This document shows positions 8,094 through 16,862 of a stretch of DNA of 64,000 nucleotides, piece after piece. Source of the stretch: Lachnospiraceae bacterium (lineage in GTDB: Bacteria; Bacillota; Clostridia; Lachnospirales; Lachnospiraceae); contig JAILGE010000006.1 of the NCBI GenBank assembly GCA_024697065.1, forward strand, positions 50,638 through 114,637, given 5' to 3'. Position 1 is the stretch's first letter. Each line of letters begins with the position of its first letter. The notes under the pieces are model-generated. The model ran no database searches, was not told where the DNA came from, and saw nothing but the letters and a program-made list of their open reading frames with translations. The position numbers and the translations under genes are program-made.

Positions 8094-9122
8094 ATGCAGG
8101 TTAACTCTGAAGTAAAAACAGAGAGGGGAAAAAACGAAAACAGACGTGATCCGGCGGCTAGACGCAAGAGGATACGTCGTCTTAAGATGCTTATTGTCGG
8201 GATAGGTGCGATACTTGTGATCATGCCTACCGTTTTGTCTCTTATTGCTCTTATGCAGATACGCACCATAGACAGGAGACTGGGAGAGACACAGAGTGTA
8301 CTTATTGAGATCGCAGGACGTCTGGAGAGTGTTTCTGCACCTCAGGCAGTTGCGGAGGAAGATCTTTTAGAGGCTGATTCCGAAGAAGAGGAAGTAACTG
8401 TATCTCAGGATATGCTTTTATCGGGAGGACCTTTATATGGGACTCTTAACGCCGATGAGAATGGCATAGATGACTCCGTCTATTTTGATGAGAATATAAA
8501 GAAAGTATGTCTTACTTTTGATGACGGCCCCAGCGAGCATACGGATGAGATACTTGATATACTTGCGGAATATGACGTGAAGGCAACATTCTTTGTTACG
8601 GGACACGAAGGAATGGAAGACAGATACAGACGTATAGCCTGTGAGGGCCATACTCTCGGAATGCATTCATGGTCGCATGATTATACTAATATATATTCAA
8701 GTGTAGATGCTTTCTCGGATGATTTTGAAAAGCTTCATTCATATCTTTATGATGTGACCGGAGTGGACAGTAAATTCTTCCGTTTTCCCGGAGGAAGCAG
8801 TAACAAAGTCAGCCAGGTCCCCATCTCTGATTATATAGATTATCTTGAGGATGGAGGTTATTCATATTTTGACTGGAATGCATCCGCCGAGGATGCGGTA
8901 AAGGGAACAAAGAGTTCAGATCAGATCGTTAAGGAAGTCCTCGAACAGATAGAGAACAGGGATACCGATACGGTCGTGGTACTGATGCATGATGCTCCGG
9001 GCAGACAGACGACAGTCGATGCACTGCCTGAAATTATAGAGGGAATACAGGCTATGGGAAATACGGTTATTGTGCCGATAACCGAAAAGATTAAACCTGT
9101 AAGGCACGTGGAGGAGCAATAA
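8094..9122 (+). CDS. Membrane-anchored polysaccharide deacetylase (PgdA-like, NodB domain)
   Basis: Probable carbohydrate esterase family 4 enzyme removing acetyl groups from cell-wall N-acetylglucosamine or another envelope polymer. After a basic N-terminus a single membrane segment (about residues 30-55 from the ATG) acts as signal anchor. The NodB domain follows with TFDDGP (metal-binding Asp pair), HSWSH (metal histidines), RFPGG, DWNA and LMHD, so the catalytic set is complete. The open frame extends to a TTG at 8001, but that TTG is also a perfect -35 box and lacks a ribosome site; ATGs at 8046 and 8094 are alternatives and 8094 is preferred with modest certainty. It directly precedes a bactofilin gene, suggesting a joint role in cell-wall shape. 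Confidence 0.87.
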   Translation: MQVNSEVKTERGKNENRRDPAARRKRIRRLKMLIVGIGAILVIMPTVLSLIALMQIRTIDRRLGETQSVLIEIAGRLESVSAPQAVAEEDLLEADSEEEEVTVSQDMLLSGGPLYGTLNADENGIDDSVYFDENIKKVCLTFDDGPSEHTDEILDILAEYDVKATFFVTGHEGMEDRYRRIACEGHTLGMHSWSHDYTNIYSSVDAFSDDFEKLHSYLYDVTGVDSKFFRFPGGSSNKVSQVPISDYIDYLEDGGYSYFDWNASAEDAVKGTKSSDQIVKEVLEQIENRDTDTVVVLMHDAPGRQTTVDALPEIIEGIQAMGNTVIVPITEKIKPVRHVEEQ

Positions 9123-9148
9123 AAAATACAACAAGGGAGAGGTAAAGC

Positions 9149-10804
9149 ATGAGTTTTTTCCAGGATCTTAAAGATGATCTTTCTGAAGCCGTTAACGAGC
9201 TGATGATCAACGAAAATGAAGAGGAAGAGCTGAAAGAAGAAGTTTTTGAAGATCCCGCTGACGATGATGACAGCGTGATAGACGAAGAAACAGAAGAGGT
9301 GGGGGATACACAGACAGATGATCTGTTAGCTGAGGCAGATCTGTTATTTTCTCCCGAGGAGATAGCTTCGCTGGCAGGAGAAGCTGAAGCAGGATCGAGT
9401 GCCGGAGAGAATCCTGAATTGAGTTCTGAAGAGCTTTCTTATGAGGAGAGCTCACTTGGAGAGGAACAGGTTGAAGCAGATCCGGTTGAAGCAGAAATTC
9501 CGGTGGATACTGCAGAAGTTGAAATGACTGCAGTTGAGAATGAAGAAATCGCAATCCCGGAACCTGAAGTTACACCGGAGATAGTTGATATTGTCGCACA
9601 TCCTGTTGGAAGTGTGACCACAGTCGAAGAAGCATCTGTTGAAGAAGCCTCCGTTGAGGAAGCACCCGTTGAAGAGGCTTCCGTTAGTGAGGAGTCTGTT
9701 AAAGAGGACGTCGTTAACGTGGACTCTGTTGAAGAGCCTGCTGTTGAAGCGGCTTCTGTTGCGGAGACTCTGGTTGAAGAGACTACGGCTGAAGAGACAC
9801 CCGACAGTGTTATGAAGCAGTCATCGCTTTTAGGAGATATCGATCTTAACAGCATGCTTGAGTCGATCCAGAGCGAGCTGAATGCACAAAAGGATTCTAT
9901 GGAGACGGAAGAAGAGCTTTCTGCCATAGTTGAGAACTCCGTTAAGGAAGAAGCTGGAAATGATGCATCCGGAGAGGATGAGGATAATATTGAGGGACAG
10001 ATGTCTCTTGAAGAAATGTTTTCGGGAATACCTGCCGTATTGCCGGAAACAGAAAGCGATAAAGCGGCTGAGGTAATCGAGCCGGAAAAGGAAGCTGTTG
10101 CAGCAGATACGACAACTGAAGACGAAGCTAAGAAACCTGCACCGGAAGCTAAGGAGCCTGAACAGGCAGTGAAGGAGTCGGCACCGGAAATAAAGGAACC
10201 TGAATCTGAAGTGCCGGAAGTGAAGGAAGAAAAGAAGCCTGCGAGAAAGAGTACACGCAGAAAGAAGGCTTCCACAACAGGAACTACATCTGCGGCTTCC
10301 GCGAAGGCAGCTGTGAATATACCTGATGATCGCGTTCTTTCGGACGAGACTGCACAGCTTCTTGCGGGAGTGAAGATAACCGGAAATATCATTTCCGACG
10401 GCAATATGGAGCTTGGAGGAGAAGTCGAGGGTGATATAGATATCCTCGGCAAGATCAATGTATCCGGAACGGTATGCGGTAATATCAAGGCCGGTGAGAT
10501 CTATGCGGAAGGTGCAGAGATCAACGGTTCCATAACATGTGAAGGTTCCGTTAAGATCGGCCAGGGTGCTGTTATCATCGGCGGTATCAACGGAGCATCT
10601 GCGGTAATTGCCGGTGCCGTTAAGGGTAATATTGACGTAAAGGGCCCTGTTATCCTTGCGGATACAGCCATAGTAATGGGGGATATCAGATCGGCTTCCG
10701 TTCAGATAAGCAACGGCGCAGCCATCGAGGGTATGTGCTCACAGGTATATGCAGAGGTTAATCCGGGAACATTCTTTGCGGATTTTGACAAAGCTAAAAA
10801 ATGA
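9149..10804 (+). CDS. Bactofilin-domain protein with long acidic repeat region
   Basis: A 551-residue protein. The last 150 or so residues (about 395-540) form a bactofilin beta-helix: repeated short Gly/Ile-rich strands such as GNIISDGNMELGG, EGDIDILGKINVSG and NGSITCEGSVKIG. Bactofilins polymerise into membrane-associated scaffolds that position cell-wall enzymes. The first 380 residues are extremely acidic, rich in Glu/Val/Ala, with twelve tandem pentapeptides coded by 9623-9802, and end in a Lys/Arg-rich patch (ARKSTRRKK) just before the beta-helix. Ordinary bactofilins are 120-200 residues, so the N-terminal extension is unusual. Ribosome site AGGGAGAGG precedes the ATG. The upstream deacetylase is the likely partner; pyrH follows after 23 bases. 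Confidence 0.9.
   Translation: MSFFQDLKDDLSEAVNELMINENEEEELKEEVFEDPADDDDSVIDEETEEVGDTQTDDLLAEADLLFSPEEIASLAGEAEAGSSAGENPELSSEELSYEESSLGEEQVEADPVEAEIPVDTAEVEMTAVENEEIAIPEPEVTPEIVDIVAHPVGSVTTVEEASVEEASVEEAPVEEASVSEESVKEDVVNVDSVEEPAVEAASVAETLVEETTAEETPDSVMKQSSLLGDIDLNSMLESIQSELNAQKDSMETEEELSAIVENSVKEEAGNDASGEDEDNIEGQMSLEEMFSGIPAVLPETESDKAAEVIEPEKEAVAADTTTEDEAKKPAPEAKEPEQAVKESAPEIKEPESEVPEVKEEKKPARKSTRRKKASTTGTTSAASAKAAVNIPDDRVLSDETAQLLAGVKITGNIISDGNMELGGEVEGDIDILGKINVSGTVCGNIKAGEIYAEGAEINGSITCEGSVKIGQGAVIIGGINGASAVIAGAVKGNIDVKGPVILADTAIVMGDIRSASVQISNGAAIEGMCSQVYAEVNPGTFFADFDKAKK
9623..9802 (+). repeat. Twelve tandem 15-bp units coding Val-X-X-X-X pentapeptides
   Basis: Twelve consecutive in-frame 15-base units, mostly of the form GTTGAAGAAGCxxCx, encode peptides such as VEEAS, VEEAP and VEETT in the acidic part of the bactofilin gene. 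The first four units are nearly identical; later ones have diverged. Confidence 0.85.
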
Positions 10805-10827
10805 TCAGTGACAGGAGAAAAGAATAA

Positions 10828-11520
10828 ATGTCAAGAATACTTTTAAAATTAAGCGGTGAGGCACTTGCTGACAGTGCAAGACATTATGATGATGAAGTGA
10901 TCTTAGGTATCGCAAAACAGGTAAAGACACTTCTTGATAAGAAATATGAGATCGGTATAGTCATCGGCGGAGGAAATTATTGGAGAGGCCGTACAAGCGA
11001 GAATATCGACCGTACCAAGGCAGATCAGATCGGAATGCTCGCTACCATCATGAACTGCATCTATGTATCGGAATTATTCCGCTCTGCCGGGATACAGACA
11101 AGGATCTTTACACCTTTCATGTGTTCTTCGTTTACGGAGCTTTTCTCCAAGGATGAGGCTGTTAAGAGCATGAAGGAAGGAAAGGTATCCTTCTTTGCGG
11201 GCGGAACCGGTCATCCGTATTTCTCAACCGATACGGGAGTTGTTCTCAGAGCTGTAGAGGTGGAGTCTGATGCTATTTATCTTGCTAAGGCCATAGACGG
11301 AGTATACGATTCCGATCCGAAAAAAAATCCGAATGCCAAGAAGTATGATACAATATCCATTGATGATGTGATCGCTGGAAATCTTCAGGTGGTTGATATG
11401 ACAGCATCGATCCTTGCAAGAGACAACAAGATGCCTATGTATGTATTCGATCTTACCGAAGAGAACAGTATCCTGAATGCAGTATGCGGTAAGTTCAACG
11501 GAACAGCGGTTACTGTCTGA
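10828..11520 (+). CDS. pyrH: Uridylate kinase
   Basis: UMP kinase of the amino-acid-kinase fold, converting UMP to UDP for nucleotide and cell-wall precursor synthesis. Motifs LLKLSGEAL at the N-terminus, IVIGGGNYWRG, and DGVYDSDPKK with its phosphate-binding role are present; the length of 230 residues is normal. Ribosome site AGGAG precedes the ATG. The pyrH-frr pairing is conserved across Firmicutes and supports the call. Confidence 0.97.
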   Translation: MSRILLKLSGEALADSARHYDDEVILGIAKQVKTLLDKKYEIGIVIGGGNYWRGRTSENIDRTKADQIGMLATIMNCIYVSELFRSAGIQTRIFTPFMCSSFTELFSKDEAVKSMKEGKVSFFAGGTGHPYFSTDTGVVLRAVEVESDAIYLAKAIDGVYDSDPKKNPNAKKYDTISIDDVIAGNLQVVDMTASILARDNKMPMYVFDLTEENSILNAVCGKFNGTAVTV

Positions 11521-11567
11521 TCAGTCAAACATCAAACCGAAACCAAAGTAAAGAGAGGATATCACTT

Positions 11568-12119
11568 ATGGACAGCAGACTCAGTACAATGCAGGAGAAG
11601 ATGACAAAGGCTCAGGATTATTTGAAGTCAGAGCTTGCTACTATCAGAGCAGGAAGAGCTAATCCTCATGTTCTTGATAAGATCAGAGTTGATTATTACG
11701 GAACACCCACACCTCTTGCACAGGTTGGAAATATCACAGTTCCCGAGGCACGTATAATTCAGATAGCACCCTGGGAGAAGACACTCCTTAAAGATATCGA
11801 GAAGGCCATCCTTGCTTCGGATGTAGGTATCACACCTTCCAATGACGGATCTGTTATCCGTCTTATATTCCCGGAGCTTACTGAGGAACGTCGTAAGGAG
11901 CTTGCAAAGGATGTAAAGAAGAAGGGCGAAGAAGCCAAGGTTGCAGTCCGCAATATCAGAAGAGACGGCAATGAAGAATTCAAGAAGTTAGCCAAGACTG
12001 AGATTTCAGAGGATGAGATCAAGGATCTCACGGATGAACTTCAGAAGATGACGGATAAATTCATCAAAGAGATCGATGTTGTGATCGAAGAGAAAAACAA
12101 AGAGATCATGACAGTCTAA
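11568..12119 (+). CDS. frr: Ribosome recycling factor
   Basis: A 183-residue protein that, with EF-G, splits post-termination ribosomes. Family signatures include TIRAGRANPHVLD, VDYYGTPTPLAQVGNI and RRDGNEEFKK, with two long helical arms. The gene starts at an ATG after AGAGAGGA and sits between pyrH and uppS in the conserved order. Length and motifs are entirely ordinary. Confidence 0.98.
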   Translation: MDSRLSTMQEKMTKAQDYLKSELATIRAGRANPHVLDKIRVDYYGTPTPLAQVGNITVPEARIIQIAPWEKTLLKDIEKAILASDVGITPSNDGSVIRLIFPELTEERRKELAKDVKKKGEEAKVAVRNIRRDGNEEFKKLAKTEISEDEIKDLTDELQKMTDKFIKEIDVVIEEKNKEIMTV

Positions 12120-12132
12120 AGGAGCTTGAGAT

Positions 12133-12831
12133 ATGAATACACCCAGACATCTGGCCGTAATCCTTGATGGAAACGGGAGATGGGCCAAGTCAAAAGGTTT
12201 GCCGAGAAATGCCGGACATATCCAGGGCGCCAAAGTAGTCGAGGAAATGTGCGAGATCGTTTGGAAGCACGGTATAGAATATTTTACTGTCTATGCTTTC
12301 TCGACAGAGAACTGGTCCAGACCGGAAGAGGAAGTTTCTGCTTTGATGAAACTCCTTCGTGAATATATGAAGAACAGTATAAAGCGTGCCATGAAGAATA
12401 ACATGAAGGTACGCGTCATCGGTGACAGGACAAAGCTTGCTGCGGATATCGTTGAGAGCATAGAGAAGCTGGAAACCGAGACTGAGAATAATACCGGACT
12501 GAAGTTTACCATTGCCATAAACTATGGCAGCAGAGATGAGATAAGAAGAGCTGTAAAGCAGATAACAGAGGAGGCAGCCGAAGGCAGAATAAAACCTGAG
12601 GATGTAACTGAGGAGCTTATTGCTTCGAAGCTTGATACAGCGGGATATCCGGATCCGGATCTGCTCCTTCGTACCAGTGGAGAGCAGCGTATCTCCAACT
12701 ATCTTCTGTGGCAGTGTGCTTACAGTGAGTTTTATTTTACTGATGTGCCGTGGCCTGCCTTTAACGAAGCAGAGCTGATCAAAGCGATCGAAGCATATTC
12801 AAACAGAGATCGCAGATTTGGAAAGGTCTGA
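12133..12831 (+). CDS. uppS: Undecaprenyl diphosphate synthase
   Basis: Cis-prenyltransferase extending farnesyl diphosphate to the C55 lipid carrier of cell-wall synthesis. MDGNGRWA-like ILDGNGRWA holds the catalytic Asp, followed by the usual LPRNAGHIQGAK region, FSTENWSRP and the C-terminal RTSGEQRISNYLLWQCAYSE. The 232-residue length is standard. The ATG lies 13 bases after the frr stop with AAAGGAGC as ribosome site, so the two are co-transcribed. Confidence 0.97.
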   Translation: MNTPRHLAVILDGNGRWAKSKGLPRNAGHIQGAKVVEEMCEIVWKHGIEYFTVYAFSTENWSRPEEEVSALMKLLREYMKNSIKRAMKNNMKVRVIGDRTKLAADIVESIEKLETETENNTGLKFTIAINYGSRDEIRRAVKQITEEAAEGRIKPEDVTEELIASKLDTAGYPDPDLLLRTSGEQRISNYLLWQCAYSEFYFTDVPWPAFNEAELIKAIEAYSNRDRRFGKV

Positions 12832-12870
12832 ATTATTTAGACCTAATATACAATACTGGGAGGACATGGC

Positions 12871-13710
12871 TTGAAGACAAGGATCATAAGCGGGATCATG
12901 GTCGTTGTAATCATGCTTGCGTTGGTTTGGGCCGGTGGAGCGGTTCTGACTGCAGGACTTTGCCTGATATCGTCGATAGGTTTTCTTGAGATGACGAAGG
13001 CGCTGGGCATACGTGATAAATCGGGCAGGATTCATATACTGGAAATAATAGGTGTCATCGCCAATGTATTTTATTATGCATTGATCTATCTTAAGGCATC
13101 ATACGGATATTTAATGCTGTACGTGATGCTGATTCTTCCGCTTTTCATGATGATCACTGTTTTTACGTTCCCGGGGAACAATACAAAACAGGCTATCAGT
13201 GGGTATTTTTCATTTGTGTATGTTGCAGTCATGCTTTCTTTTGTTCTCATGACAAGACTTGTTACGGGAGAAGAGGAAGGCTTTTATACCAAAGGATTCT
13301 ATGCTGTCTGGATGACGTTCATTTCGGCATGGGGATCGGACACCTGTGCTTATTTCTCGGGAGTACTTTTAGGAAAACATAAAGCTTTTCCGCGTCTTTC
13401 ACCCAAGAAGTCGGTGGAAGGTTGTATAGGAGGAGTTCTTGGAGCAGGGTTCTTCGGACTGCTTTATGCTTATGTCCTCAGATTTGCGGGGCATGTCATA
13501 CCGGGAGGATGGCTCATATATCCTCTGCTTGGTGTGGCCGGAAGCATTCTCGGTCAGATTGGAGATCTGGCTGCATCAGCGATTAAGAGAGATCATGGTA
13601 TAAAGGATTACGGAAAGTGTATACCGGGGCACGGCGGGATACTGGATCGTTTTGACAGTATCATATTTACCTGTCCCATGATATATCTGCTTACGATCAC
13701 ATTCCTTTGA
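12871..13710 (+). CDS. cdsA: Phosphatidate cytidylyltransferase
   Basis: Membrane enzyme making CDP-diacylglycerol from phosphatidic acid and CTP. About seven to eight hydrophobic segments are visible and the C-terminal signature SAIKRDHGIKDYGK...PGHGGILDRFDS matches the family. The start is a TTG at 12871 placed 7 bases after GGGAGG; the ATG at 12865 reads straight into a stop. Conserved position between uppS and dxr. Confidence 0.95.
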   Translation: MKTRIISGIMVVVIMLALVWAGGAVLTAGLCLISSIGFLEMTKALGIRDKSGRIHILEIIGVIANVFYYALIYLKASYGYLMLYVMLILPLFMMITVFTFPGNNTKQAISGYFSFVYVAVMLSFVLMTRLVTGEEEGFYTKGFYAVWMTFISAWGSDTCAYFSGVLLGKHKAFPRLSPKKSVEGCIGGVLGAGFFGLLYAYVLRFAGHVIPGGWLIYPLLGVAGSILGQIGDLAASAIKRDHGIKDYGKCIPGHGGILDRFDSIIFTCPMIYLLTITFL

Positions 13711-13723
13711 TCGATGGAGGTTT

Positions 13724-14902
13724 ATGTTGGAAGCTGTAACGGAAAATAAAAAGAGACTGGTAGTGCTTGGTTCCACAGGTTCTATAGGAACACAGACACT
13801 GGATGTGGTAAGAGCATACAGCGACAGACTTGAAGTGACAGGTCTTGCCGCTTACAGAAGTGTAGATAAGCTTGAAGAGCAGATCAGAGAATTCAGACCC
13901 CGTTATGCGGTCATGTATGATGAAAAAGCTGCGGAAGATCTGCGCGGCAGAGTTGCGGATCTTGATGTTGAGATCTTATCGGGAATGGACGGCCTGACAG
14001 GCATTGCATCCATTGAAGAATATGACATACTTGTTACTGCTATAGTGGGAATGATCGGAATAAAGCCGACTATCGCGGGAATTAAGAATCATAAGACCAT
14101 TGCTCTTGCAAACAAGGAAACACTTGTTACAGCAGGGCATATAATCATGCCTATGGCTAAAGAGGAGGGAGTCAGCATCCTTCCTGTTGACTCGGAGCAC
14201 AGTGCAATATTCCAGTCACTTCAGGGATCGCCGAGAAAGAGCCTGTCAAAGATATGGCTTACATGTTCGGGCGGACCTTTCAGAGGCAGGAAAAAAGAGG
14301 AACTCGTTGGGATAAGGCCTGAAGATGCCTTGAAGCATCCTAACTGGTCCATGGGGAATAAGATAACCATCGATTCGGCAACCCTTGTGAATAAGGGACT
14401 TGAAGTGATGGAAGCAAAGTGGCTCTTTGGCGTTGATTATGACAGGATAAATGTGCTTGTACATCCCCAGTCGATAATCCATTCAATGGTTGAGTACAGT
14501 GATGGTGCTGTTATAGGTGAGCTTGGCCTTCCGGATATGAAGCTGCCCATCCAGTATGCACTTTTCTATCCGGACAGACTGCCCATGAATACGCCGAAGG
14601 CTGATTTCTATGAGATAGGCAAGTTAACATTCGAAAAGCCTGATCCCGAAACTTTTGAGGGATTTGCGCTGGCGCTTAAAGCAGCAAAGACCGGCGGCAG
14701 CATGCCTACGGTTTTTAATGCAGCAAATGAGCGCGCGGTAGGGCTTTTCCTTAAGAATAAGATCACATTTACCGGTATACCTGAGATCATAGGCCGATGC
14801 ATGGAGAATCATAAGGTTATCAATGCACCTGATGTGGATCAGATCCTGGAAGCCGAGCGTGAGACTTATGAGTTTATAGATTCGCTGAAAGACAAACTGT
14901 AA
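13724..14902 (+). CDS. dxr: 1-deoxy-D-xylulose 5-phosphate reductoisomerase
   Basis: Second step of the MEP isoprenoid pathway, NADPH-dependent. The Rossmann motif LGSTGSIGTQTLDV is near the N-terminus, ANKETLVTAG and VDSEHSAIFQ carry the metal-binding and substrate residues, and the C-terminal helical domain is complete at 392 residues. GGAGG lies only 3 bases before the ATG at 13724 and 6 before an in-frame TTG at 13727, so either may be used. Together with ispG and uppS it shows that the cell makes isoprenoids by the MEP route. Confidence 0.96.
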   Translation: MLEAVTENKKRLVVLGSTGSIGTQTLDVVRAYSDRLEVTGLAAYRSVDKLEEQIREFRPRYAVMYDEKAAEDLRGRVADLDVEILSGMDGLTGIASIEEYDILVTAIVGMIGIKPTIAGIKNHKTIALANKETLVTAGHIIMPMAKEEGVSILPVDSEHSAIFQSLQGSPRKSLSKIWLTCSGGPFRGRKKEELVGIRPEDALKHPNWSMGNKITIDSATLVNKGLEVMEAKWLFGVDYDRINVLVHPQSIIHSMVEYSDGAVIGELGLPDMKLPIQYALFYPDRLPMNTPKADFYEIGKLTFEKPDPETFEGFALALKAAKTGGSMPTVFNAANERAVGLFLKNKITFTGIPEIIGRCMENHKVINAPDVDQILEAERETYEFIDSLKDKL

Positions 14903-14903
14903 A

Positions 14904-16031
14904 ATGAATTCACCTGTACTTACAATCATATCGTTTCTTATAATCTTTTCCGTGGTTGTTATCAGCCATGAGTTCGGTCACTTCCTGATCGCAAGATTAA
15001 ACGGGATCAAAGTCAATGAGTTTTCGGTGGGAATGGGGCCCGCCTTATACAGGAAGAAAGGGAAGAATACGGAATATGTGATCCGTTTGCTCCCTTTCGG
15101 CGGAGCCTGTATTTTTGAAGGCATGACCGGTATGGAAACGTCCGGTGATGACGAAGAAGATGATGTAGATTCTGAAGATGAGAAAGATGAGAAAACGGAA
15201 GATAAAACCGTAACCTTCAAGCCGGGAGATTTCAATGCGGCTCCCGTATGGGGACGTATCGCTACGGTTCTTGCAGGCCCTGTTTTCAATCTGATCCTCG
15301 CATATCTGATCGGCCTTTTCATCGTATGGTTTTGCGGCGCGGATCTTCCGGTAGTTGCAAAAGTGAGTGAAGGTATGCCTGCGGCTGAAGCCGGTTTTCA
15401 GGCAGGAGATGAGATAATCAGCATTGACGGACACCGCACTTTGCTGTGGCGGGAGATAATGATCCGTTCCGTATTGAGTACGGGTAAGGAGATGCACATC
15501 GTATACGAGCGTAACGGTGAGAAGCTTGAGACAACTCTTATTCCCGTGTGGTCGGGGACCGATGGAAGATATTATATAGGTTTCGCCGGCGGATCTGAGG
15601 TTATCAAATGCAATAACCTTAAAGTATTTAAGTACAGTGCCATTGAAGTTCGTTACTGGCTTGATGCTACGATGCAGAGCCTTAAGTATATGATCACGGG
15701 GCATGCCAAGCCTGATGATCTGGCAGGTCCGGTGGGCATAGCCAATGTCATTGATGATACGATCGAGGATACCAAAGAATACGGTACTTTCACTGTGATA
15801 CTCAATATCGTCAATATTGCGCTTTTATTGACGGTTAATCTCGGAGTGATGAATCTCCTTCCGCTTCCCGCACTGGATGGAGGCAGACTTATCTTCTTAT
15901 TCTTTGAAGCTGTATCGGGCAGGAGAGTACCGCCGGAAAAGGAAGGCTTTGTCCATATGGTAGGTATCGTGCTTTTGATGATACTTATGGTATTCGTGCT
16001 CTATAATGATATAACAAGATTTTTCCGCTGA
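14904..16031 (+). CDS. rseP: Site-2 protease RseP/RasP-type zinc metalloprotease
   Basis: Intramembrane M50 protease that clips membrane regulators and leftover signal peptides. HEFGH in the first membrane segment is the zinc site; a PDZ domain (about residues 150-230, with AGFQAGDEIISIDG) follows, and NLLPLPALDGGRL supplies the third metal ligand. A strongly acidic Asp/Glu insertion occurs around residues 75-100. The ATG is 1 base beyond the dxr stop, so translation is probably coupled. At 375 residues it is normal in length. Confidence 0.95.
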   Translation: MNSPVLTIISFLIIFSVVVISHEFGHFLIARLNGIKVNEFSVGMGPALYRKKGKNTEYVIRLLPFGGACIFEGMTGMETSGDDEEDDVDSEDEKDEKTEDKTVTFKPGDFNAAPVWGRIATVLAGPVFNLILAYLIGLFIVWFCGADLPVVAKVSEGMPAAEAGFQAGDEIISIDGHRTLLWREIMIRSVLSTGKEMHIVYERNGEKLETTLIPVWSGTDGRYYIGFAGGSEVIKCNNLKVFKYSAIEVRYWLDATMQSLKYMITGHAKPDDLAGPVGIANVIDDTIEDTKEYGTFTVILNIVNIALLLTVNLGVMNLLPLPALDGGRLIFLFFEAVSGRRVPPEKEGFVHMVGIVLLMILMVFVLYNDITRFFR

Positions 16032-16102
16032 CGGTATTCTTCCGTCATTGAAGCTGCGGCATCGCCGCGGTATATTCCCGTAGAAATCAAGAACTGCAGA
16101 TC

Positions 16103-16134
16103 AAACAACAGACTCCGTGCGGTCTGTTTGTTTG
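16103..16134 (+). terminator. Hairpin after rseP, probable terminator
   Basis: AAACAACAGAC pairs with GTCTGTTTGTTT (one bulge) around TCCGTGCG. The T content is within the 3' arm rather than after it, so termination may be leaky. A GC-rich mini-hairpin (GCGGC-ATC-GCCGC) occurs just upstream near 16053-16065. Confidence 0.55.
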
Positions 16135-16157
16135 CGTGCGTGTATAAGGAGGATGTT

Positions 16158-16856
16158 TTGGCTTTTTATTCTATCCTTTATGAAAAGGGAAAAAGAGAAA
16201 AAAACGAGGATACTGTTGCGATCCATAAATTCACAACCATCGATGGAGAAGTGATAATGGCTTTGGTATGTGACGGCTGCGGAGGTATGGATATGGGAGA
16301 GTGCGCCAGCGGATATATGACTGAATGTATTGAAGACTGGTTTTATTCCGACCTGCCGGACAAGGTCAGACGCGGCACAGGGAGAAGAGGCATGGCCCGA
16401 GACCTTAAGAATCTGATATTCAGAGCCCACGAAGAGATACGACGGTATGGTGCGGGCCTGGGGAAACAGCTTGGAACGACGCTTACTTTGTTCATATCGG
16501 TCAATAGCAGATATCTGATACTTCAAAGCGGTGATTCGGCGGCGTATTCAATATCCAAAAGGTCGGGATGCCTGACAGCAAAACATGCAAAAGGAGGAAG
16601 GCTCACAAGATGTATCGGAAGCGGAAAGTATAACGCTCCGTCACTGACACTTGGAAAGATAAGAGCCGGGAGTGCATTTTTGTTAGTGAGTGACGGAATG
16701 TGTCATACACTGGAAGGAAGAGATTATTCCGGCGCACTCATGCCGCAGAAGATAAAAGATGCTGATGCGGCATCAAGAGGTTTAAGAACATTGGCAGATG
16801 CGGCAATGCGTCGGGGCGAAACGGATAACATATCGGCAGTTTATCTGCATTTTTAA
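16158..16856 (+). CDS. PP2C-type protein phosphatase
   Basis: Metal-dependent Ser/Thr phosphatase of the PP2C/Stp family, 233 residues. Motifs in order: KREKNEDT (the RxxNED box), VCDGCGGMDMGE (metal-binding VxDGxGGxxxG), LGTTLTL, LQSGDSAAY, LVSDGM and ETDNISAVYL. All metal ligands expected of the family are present. The open frame extends upstream to 16128, but AAGGAGG at 16146-16152 fixes the start at the TTG at 16158. The kinase gene begins 7 bases after the stop, so the two form a kinase/phosphatase pair. They sit between rseP and ispG, away from the usual stp-prkC position in Firmicutes. Confidence 0.92.
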   Translation: MAFYSILYEKGKREKNEDTVAIHKFTTIDGEVIMALVCDGCGGMDMGECASGYMTECIEDWFYSDLPDKVRRGTGRRGMARDLKNLIFRAHEEIRRYGAGLGKQLGTTLTLFISVNSRYLILQSGDSAAYSISKRSGCLTAKHAKGGRLTRCIGSGKYNAPSLTLGKIRAGSAFLLVSDGMCHTLEGRDYSGALMPQKIKDADAASRGLRTLADAAMRRGETDNISAVYLHF

Positions 16857-16862
16857 CGGGGC

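Noticed and set aside
9439..10488. 349-residue open frame on the minus strand
   Set aside because: It is antisense to the bactofilin gene, composed mostly of Ser, Ala and Thr, and arises from the repetitive Glu/Val codons on the plus strand.
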